Assembly: GCA_019454045.1 (NCBI GenBank)
Contig: SKCR01029078.1
Coordinates: 1 to 64,000 of the forward strand
Direction of reading: 5' to 3'
Source of the DNA: Zanthoxylum bungeanum
Lineage: Eukaryota; Streptophyta; Magnoliopsida; Sapindales; Rutaceae
DNA length: 64,000 nt
Below are positions 58,237 through 64,000 of the stretch, piece by piece. A program made the translations under genes and the position numbers. Each line of letters begins with the position of its first letter. Within the stretch, counting starts at the first letter, position 1. Below the pieces are notes generated by a model. That model saw nothing but the letters and a program-made list of their open reading frames with translations. It was not told the origin of the DNA and ran no database searches.

Positions 58237-59570
58237 GACACTCTTCCATTTCATTCAAGCCACAACATGCATCCATAAACGACTCTCATGCGAATAGAAT
58301 TAAAAAAAAACGAGTATAAACTAATGAAAAAGCGCCCTCAGGTCTAACCTTTTAAATCACCTCTCGGATGTACGGTACACGATCGTCGGAAGGGTGGATA
58401 CTCCGCAACTCTTCCGGTTCACTGTTCTCGTTCGTTGTCTTACTGTTTTGGGTTGTCGTTCTCCATCTTTTGCTGCTGCTTTTGACTCCGATTTGCTACT
58501 GTTCGGCCTCTGTTTTGCTGCTCGCTGTTCAGGTCACCTGTTTTGACGTTTCAACGGACTGTTCCAAGTTTTTGTGTGGGTTTTTAGTGTGGTCTTGTGT
58601 GAGTCTTTTAAAGATCATGAATGCAATTTTATGTTACTGTTTTTAAGGTTTTTATGGGATGTTTTAAGAGTATTTTGCTGCTGTATAGGGGTGGTTTGGG
58701 CGTGATTTGGCTACTGTTTTAGTGTTAAAGGGGCTGCTATCTTAAGGTATGATTTCGGCAATGGGAGAGTGAGGGTGAAGAGAACTCTTTCTTGTTATTT
58801 TCTTGAGTGGCTAGGGCTCTTGGTGTGTTATGATGGTGCTTTTAATGTGAAGGCTTGGGGTTATTTTCTTTTCTCTTCTGATTTGTGTGAGTTGTGTGTA
58901 TCTTATGTGTATGAGCTAGCTAGGGTTGAGAAGGTTGGTGAAGGGTTCTTTTTATAGGCAAAGGGTTAGGCTTGACAAGGAAAGGGATTTGGCTAATTAA
59001 AGAGGGATTTGATTTGGTGTTGGACAAGGAAAGCAAGGGATTTGATTTGGTTTGGTTTAGGAATACAATATTTTAGATGGGTAATTATCTTATTAGATTA
59101 GGAAGTCAAATATATGATTGGCTTTAATTGGTTAGGATAGATTTTAATTAGGTATATCTTCTTTTTAGTTTTAGTATATAATTTTAGTTTATGTTTGGTA
59201 AATGCTTTATTTAATTGGTAAATGGTTTAAATATTTTATTTAATGTTTAATGTTTAAATTAATATTTATTTATTTAATTTGGGATGTGTTTTATGGGCTT
59301 TGGGGGGCTAATTGGGCTGGATGTGAGGCTAGCAGCAAAACCAGAATTACCGACACCGTTCGAACGCCTCCTCGAACGTGGCACGAACGTCCGCAATCTG
59401 CCTGACGTTCGAACGAAGTAACGAACGCAGCACCAACGAAGACAGTGAACTTGTTTATTCTGAATTCCCATTTCCAATGTCCGTTTTCCGTGACCTCTGT
59501 GACTTAAAAGGTAGTGTCTCCAAAATGAGACTCATCATAGGGACTTATGTGTAAAAATACAGTGCCTACA

Positions 59571-59730
59571 CATTCGTCACCATTTTATTCAAGAACTGGT
59601 CAAATCCAAGGTGGTTTCCATTGAATATCTTTCTACCGAGAACCAACTAGCTGACCTCCTAACCAAGCCTCTTAAAAACCTTCTATTTGAGTCCCTTCGA
59701 TCAGCTATTGGGATGTGCAACCCTCCTTGA
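59571..59730 (+). pseudogene. SIRE-like RNase H, C-terminal end
   Basis: After CATTC the frame reads HHFIQELVKSKVVSIEYLST, then ENQLADLLTKPLKN, and ends at a TGA near 59728. This is the standard C-terminal end of Copia RNase H and of pol. It matches the frame cut at 56808. Confidence 0.88.
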
Positions 59731-59861
59731 CTCATTGCATTTCGTGTGTGTGTGCGCACATATATTTCATATTTTCCAATAGTTTGCATTTAATATTTCT
59801 TTTTTTTTTGTATGTGTCTCTACATGTCGTTACATAATTATGTCATTCTTATGAGTTTGTT

Positions 59862-59957
59862 TGTTATATAAGATAGAAACCCGAACATAAATTCCATAGC
59901 CGATTCTGAATGGATGGTAGTTAGTCTACACTTGGGATACAATTCCACGTACCAAGA
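59862..59957 (-). repeat. Dispersed short repeat, copy 3, possible 8-bp duplication
   Basis: The minus strand starts TGGTACGTGGAATTGTATCC. The flanks AGTTTGTT (about 59854) and AGTTTGTT (about 59958) are identical, which could be a target duplication of an insert of about 100 bp, or chance in T-rich sequence. Confidence 0.5.
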
Positions 59958-60293
59958 AGTTTGTTGTTTCCATTGGGCCTGTCTCTTTCCTTTAGTGTTT
60001 TTAAAATAAATAAATAAAGTCTCACATTGACACTTCTGTGTCTGTCTTATGTGATCCTGGCATGGCAGGTTGGTGTTTATACAAGATTCTCTATCATGCA
60101 AGTTAGGGTGTGTATAAGGTTTCTATAATTTCTTAGTGTTTCTTGTGATTGTCTTCTCTCACGTGTATTTTTCTTTCTTATTGAGATATGGTCGCATGTA
60201 TGATGTCTTGAATTAGCAGTCTTAAACTCTCCTTATTTAGGCCTCAAGTTGGGTTGACCTTTGACTAGTTGATCTTGTGTTACCTCTTCATTT

Positions 60294-60296
60294 CAA

Positions 60297-60368
<72 letters not shown>
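60294..60368. repeat. (AAT)n microsatellite
   Basis: About 24 uninterrupted ATA/AAT units. Confidence 0.95.
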
Positions 60369-60958
60369 TTTCGAGACTCATGTGCTTCGATGAAAGTCTT
60401 ATAAGATAAGGGCAAAAACTCCTCACTTGAAAGAGTTGTTAAAATATGAGCTCGAATTAAGGGGGAGTAAATTATAACACAACCAATATATTTAAGTCCT
60501 GGTATCTCCAGTTTGACTAGTTCACTGAGTGTTCAATAAGTTCTTGAGTCCAGGCCTCTTATGCTAGATTCAACCCATAAACTCATGTCTTAATTTTCAT
60601 CTTGCTGAGTATATTTTGATGCACTCAAGCACTAGATATGATTTGATCATCATATTCATCTCAATTGTGCCCTAATACGTTTATGTGGGTCTATGAATTG
60701 TTTCACATTTCTATTGTGTTAGGGTATCATTGGGTCTTGTATATCGTTTGAGTAATACATGCATGTGTTTTCCCTGTGGCGTGCGTCCGGCGTGCATTCT
60801 CGGTTTGAATATTTTTCCAGAGACTTCTCGTGTGTGGCACATTTGTTCTCTCATTAGCACGAAATTGATTAGTAAACTGGCGTGCGAGACATGTTTGTGG
60901 GGCGTTCGAACACTCACTGGGTATTTAAACTAATGTCATTTTCTTTTTTCGTTCTAAT

Positions 60959-60982
60959 GCCTCTCTCTCTCTCTCTCTCTCC
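60959..60982. repeat. (CT)n microsatellite
   Basis: About 11 CT units, preceded by an AT-rich stretch and followed by a CCAACCACTC leader-like sequence. Confidence 0.9.
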
Positions 60983-61499
60983 AACCACTCACATAATTTC
61001 CTCCTCACCTTCGAGTTACTAAAAATCGAGCCTCTTACATTCTCTTTATGGTTTTCCTTCATATTTGGTTGGTTTGTCTTTCACATCAAGGTATTAATCT
61101 CTTCATCGGTGTTCTTCATTTACACATCTTAGGTTAGGGATTTGCATTTTATGATATTTTCTAGATCTGTGATTTTGTGGTCAATCGTGTCTCATGTATC
61201 TCATTTATGTCATGGTTGTCTTTCATCTATCTAGGATTAGTAAGATTAATGTCTATTTCGCGGTTGTGTAACCTTTGGTGCGTTCCTGATTTATAGGTGT
61301 TCGAACGTCTGATGAACACGTTCGAACTCTATACCTTCAAATGCCAACATCATCCGTACGAGCGCCCAACAATATATTTTCAATTTTTTCCTCCATTAAT
61401 ATCATTTTCATGAGGAGTTGCTCATTTCAATAGTCTTTTTCATATCTAGTGTCAATTTAATAGTTTTGTCACTTCTTCTCTCTATCCAGTCTTACTAGA

Positions 61500-62540
61500 T
61501 GCCTATTAAATATATTGGTTCGAAGAATGGATCACGCAATTTCATTCCCCCCAATCGATTTCGCAGTCCTACGGCTTAGCGCTTTTATGACGATCATTTC
61601 TCTATACACATGTCTTTCGGGAACGTAATTTACTTGAGGCCAAATTATGTGATTCATGTGTTTCTGCTATTCTCCTCAATCGGGGTTGGGGTTCATTTCT
61701 TTCTGGTTTCATTGGTCCAACACCATAGTTCAGAAGTTTTATGTTAATATGGAGGTCGTCAACTCCACCTCATTCACTGTTTTAATTCAGGGTCATAATT
61801 TGGAGATCGACTCTACTGTTCTTTATCATTTTTTGTCTATTCCTGAGGTCGATTATCCTGAGTATCCCTGAAGGCCTGGCCAAGGTCCTTCTGACCACAG
61901 GACGCCATCTTTCGTTCGCTGGCGACTTTGTGACTGTTGTTACCCTATTGTCAAAATATCGCTTGCTGAACATGATTGACTGTCACAATCTCTAGCCCAA
62001 GTCTCATGTGAACACTCACCCTATCTCACGTATCGCCTTCCTTTATGCTATCGAGAAGGGCATGTCATTTGATCTCATGGATCTAATCCTCCGCGAGATG
62101 AATCACGTTCGTATTGATGCCTCATCCCGTCATTCATTGCCATGTGGCTATCTCATTCGTCGGATCATTTCTATGTTGATTCCAGATTTTGTTTATGACA
62201 CTTTGATCCCGCTTATGAGGCCGATCGAGCGGAAAACTTTGACAGTCGAGGCTACGCATGTTTGGTCACATGACCACGAGCATGAGTCACCTCATTCGAC
62301 AGACTCAGCTTTATTCTGACTCCCTCTGTTCAGCCTTCCTCCGTTGTTGTTTCATCCTCCGCTGCTATTCTCTCCTCCTCTACGAGTGCTCCACTTGATC
62401 TCTATCAGTGCTTGTTGAAGAGCCAGACCTCTAAGATGTCCCAATTCCAACTTTTGTCTAGCAGTTTGACCAAGGTCTGCACTAGTGTCGCCTAGCTATA
62501 TGAGTTTGCCTAACGTGAGGATAATATTTCCAGTGATTCT
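61500..62540 (+). pseudogene. SIRE-like extra ORF (plant transposon protein, Transposase_32-like)
   Basis: Fragments in order are PIKYIGSKNGSRNFIPPNRF (near 61502), FYVNMEVVNSTSFTVLIQGH then EIDSTVLYHFLSIPEVDYPE (61745-61860), and VNTHPISRIAFLYAIEKGMS then SSRHSLPCGYLIRRIISMLI (62005-62190). A Ser-rich tail, SQFQLLSSSLTKV and DNISSDSDDSG follow to about 62540. The phrases resemble the putative plant transposon protein domain often found between retroelement pol and 3' LTR. Its role is unknown, and env-like labels in the literature for this position are not supported by anything I see. Stops and shifts at about 61580, 61871-62005 and 62319 break it. Confidence 0.55.
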
Positions 62541-63027
62541 GACGACTCTGGTCATAATCGTGTTTTACATGTTGTTTGTGTTTTTCCTATTTTTATCATT
62601 ATTTCCATTATATTCCTTTGTCTTTCGTGACAAAAAGAGGGAGATTTAGCTTATTATGTAATTTTTGACCTTGTGTTAGGAGAGATATGTATGAATTTTT
62701 CATGGCTTTATTTTCATATGTATTCATTTTGTGCAATGCAATGGACTGACTGAATTTAATATTGGTTAAATAAATTTCAGTTTATTTGAATTATTTATAT
62801 TCCTCTTGCTTTTCACGAGTACTATGTTTGATTATGTTTCGGGAAAGCATGGATATATTTTCATCTTTCTTCATTTTTTCAAGACTTAAGACTAGATCGA
62901 GTCAAATTGTAATAAGTCTATATCATGATGGTGGACATTGACTGTTTTTATTATTTATATATTTTTCTTTGCCCTTGTATTAGGTGATTTTGTCACGGAA
63001 TTCCAAAGTGTGAGTTTGTTGGGTCTG
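62541..63027 (+). mobile_element. SIRE-like 3' untranslated region
   Basis: Non-coding. The purine-rich block GACAAAAAGAGGGAGATTT near 62629 resembles the polypurine element conserved after the last ORF of SIRE-type elements. No clear polypurine tract abuts 63028. Confidence 0.55.
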
Positions 63028-64000
63028 TGTGTTGGTAAATTCCGTAAAAAAAAAATAAGTTAAATTGAGTTGTAATGAGTCTTGAAATACTTAGGTGTGT
63101 ATGGACAACATCATATTAAGATATTAGAGCTTTCGTTCGTGTTACGTCCGTTCTAATGTTCGAATGAGTTTTGTTTGTAGCACGTTCTTCATGACATTCG
63201 AACGAAAGCTTCCAGAGGCCATGTGTTCAAGTGACGTTCAACATCCTGTTTGAACGAAAGCGTTCAGAGATCATTCGAGTCGCTTTCTTCTTTATGTTTG
63301 TACTAACATGTCCATGGACCTCTCGTTCGAGTAGGGTTTGATATGGCATTCGAATGATTTTGTGGATCAATTCGTGTTCGTCACGCGTTCTTCAGGCGTT
63401 CGAATGTCCATGTGCATCCTGGTTATTTTGGATGAGTTTTGAAGGTCATTTTGGATTAGGAAAACCTTACCTATAAAAAAACATAGCCTCTTTACCGGTG
63501 TTGGAAAAATATTACCTAAACCTATTTTGTTTTCAATTTCCAACTCTTTGAAGAGCATTCATCCTTGAAAACTCAATCTCATGTCTTCTTCTTTGTTTCA
63601 CCATCATCAATCTTTCAAACACAAAACATAGCCAATATCTTAAACCTTCAGAGTTCTAAAGTGGAGATTGGTGGTCGGAGTTCCGACATACGAGTTCGCA
63701 GATTTAATTCACTATGACTTTAGAGGTTCTGAAGAATAATGCTTGGTGCATGCTCAGGGAATTCTTCGGGTTATTACAGTAGTGGGAATAGAGTCAGCAA
63801 AGTTGTTGTTTAAGGTATTTTCACCATCTCTGTAAGTTTTTCTCAAATAATGGATTTAGGTGATAATCATGACTCGGAGTGGTTTTTCTCTGAAAAGAGT
63901 TTTTCACTTCGTAAACAAATTTGTTTCTTCTCTTTTGTTTACTTTCGCATTTATTTTGTGTTTGGTTGTTTAATGCTTTTATTGCAAATTATTTACTAGA
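63028..64000 (+). repeat. SIRE-like 3' LTR, cut by window end
   Basis: It starts TGTGTTGGTAAATTCC and is collinear with 36272 to about 37258, so roughly 90 bp is missing. It shares TTTAGAGGTTCTGAAGAA and GGGTTATTACAGTAGTGGGA with the 5' LTR. Many CpG-containing sites of the 5' LTR are changed here. Confidence 0.85.

Larger units (their letters stand above)
56809..59570 (-). repeat. Solo LTR, family D, probably Gypsy-type
   Basis: 2762 bp with ends TGTGGGAACACAGCTACC and AAATACAGTGCCTACA, flanked by CATTC at 56804-56808 and 59571-59575. It has no coding domain. The block ATGGAGTCGCCACCCGGTG near 56905 and the minus-strand start TGTAGGCACTGTATTT recall LTRs of large plant Gypsy elements, hence the tentative minus orientation. 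It contains a 53-bp minisatellite and one copy of the dispersed short repeat. Confidence 0.85.
59731..61500 (+). mobile_element. SIRE-like region between pol and extra ORF
   Basis: Mainly non-coding. It holds the dispersed repeat copy 3, an AAT tract, a purine block AAGGGGGAGTAAA near 60459 and a CT tract. Short frames (60711-60917 minus, 60730-60933 plus) have no domain. Confidence 0.6.
36272..64000 (+). mobile_element. Copia LTR retrotransposon of SIRE/Maximus type, nested and truncated by window end
   Basis: The left LTR lies at about 36272-37345 and the right LTR at about 63028-64000 (cut by the window). A Met-tRNA primer site follows the left LTR. Domain order gag, zinc knuckle, protease, integrase, RT, RNase H identifies Copia. 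The gag and pol phrases, and the long region between pol and the 3' LTR with an extra ORF, fit the SIRE/Maximus group. Four insertions sit inside: a Copia element, a hAT element, and two solo LTRs of which one holds a further solo LTR. Removing these and the local duplication leaves roughly 10 kb, a normal size for this group. Confidence 0.85.

Noticed and set aside
58368..58646. 92-codon hydrophobic plus frame in solo LTR D
   Set aside because: It is T-rich LTR sequence giving Leu/Val-rich translation by composition. There is no supporting context.
1..64000. CRISPR-like arrays
   Set aside because: All tandem repeats here lack the short-repeat/unique-spacer layout, and the sequence is a plant genome.

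Overview
The window is nuclear DNA of a flowering plant, most likely a eudicot. It is AT-rich, carries plant-type transposable-element families and has no dense run of host genes. Almost all of it is a transposon nest. Every long reading frame that can be recognised belongs to a mobile element, and nearly all of these frames are broken by stops, frameshifts or later insertions. Species and chromosome cannot be told from the sequence.

Layout. (1) 1-14435: one non-coding LTR-retrotransposon family (family A, minus orientation, LTR about 2.5 kb, Met-tRNA-type primer site) nested in itself. Element A1 sits in the left LTR of A2, and A2 sits in an LTR remnant of A3. (2) 14436-20033: the least repetitive part. 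It holds a decayed membrane-protein-like gene with a repeated motif (15322-15909), a possible orphan first exon (17391-17516) and a 1.4 kb hAT-type element (18205-19618) with an 8-bp target-site duplication. (3) 20034-35789: a Gypsy-like LTR retrotransposon with AATAA duplications and 883/882-bp LTRs. It has no recognisable gag-pol, but carries three tandem-repeat arrays (118, 44 and 83 bp) and an antisense gag-like extra ORF. Its 5' LTR is split by a 7275-bp CACTA (En/Spm) transposon, 20342-27616, with TNP2-like and Transposase_24-like genes and three clusters of TTTAGCGTCGA-type repeats. The 3' LTR preserves the empty site. (4) 36272-64000: a large plus-strand Copia element of SIRE/Maximus type, whose 3' LTR runs off the window. 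Its gag is split by a minus-strand Copia element (37528-46666, duplication GAGTA). Its protease is split by a 644-bp hAT element (48115-48758), its integrase by a solo LTR (49698-54899, AACTT) that itself holds another solo LTR (51975-53899, CTCAA), and its RNase H by a further solo LTR (56809-59570, CATTC). A remnant extra ORF lies at about 61500-62540.

Working together: the parts do not form a pathway. They record insertion order. Target-site duplications, interrupted reading frames that resume on the far side, and a paralogous empty site let most of the insertions be ordered from sequence alone. No RNA gene, CRISPR array or intact host gene was found.
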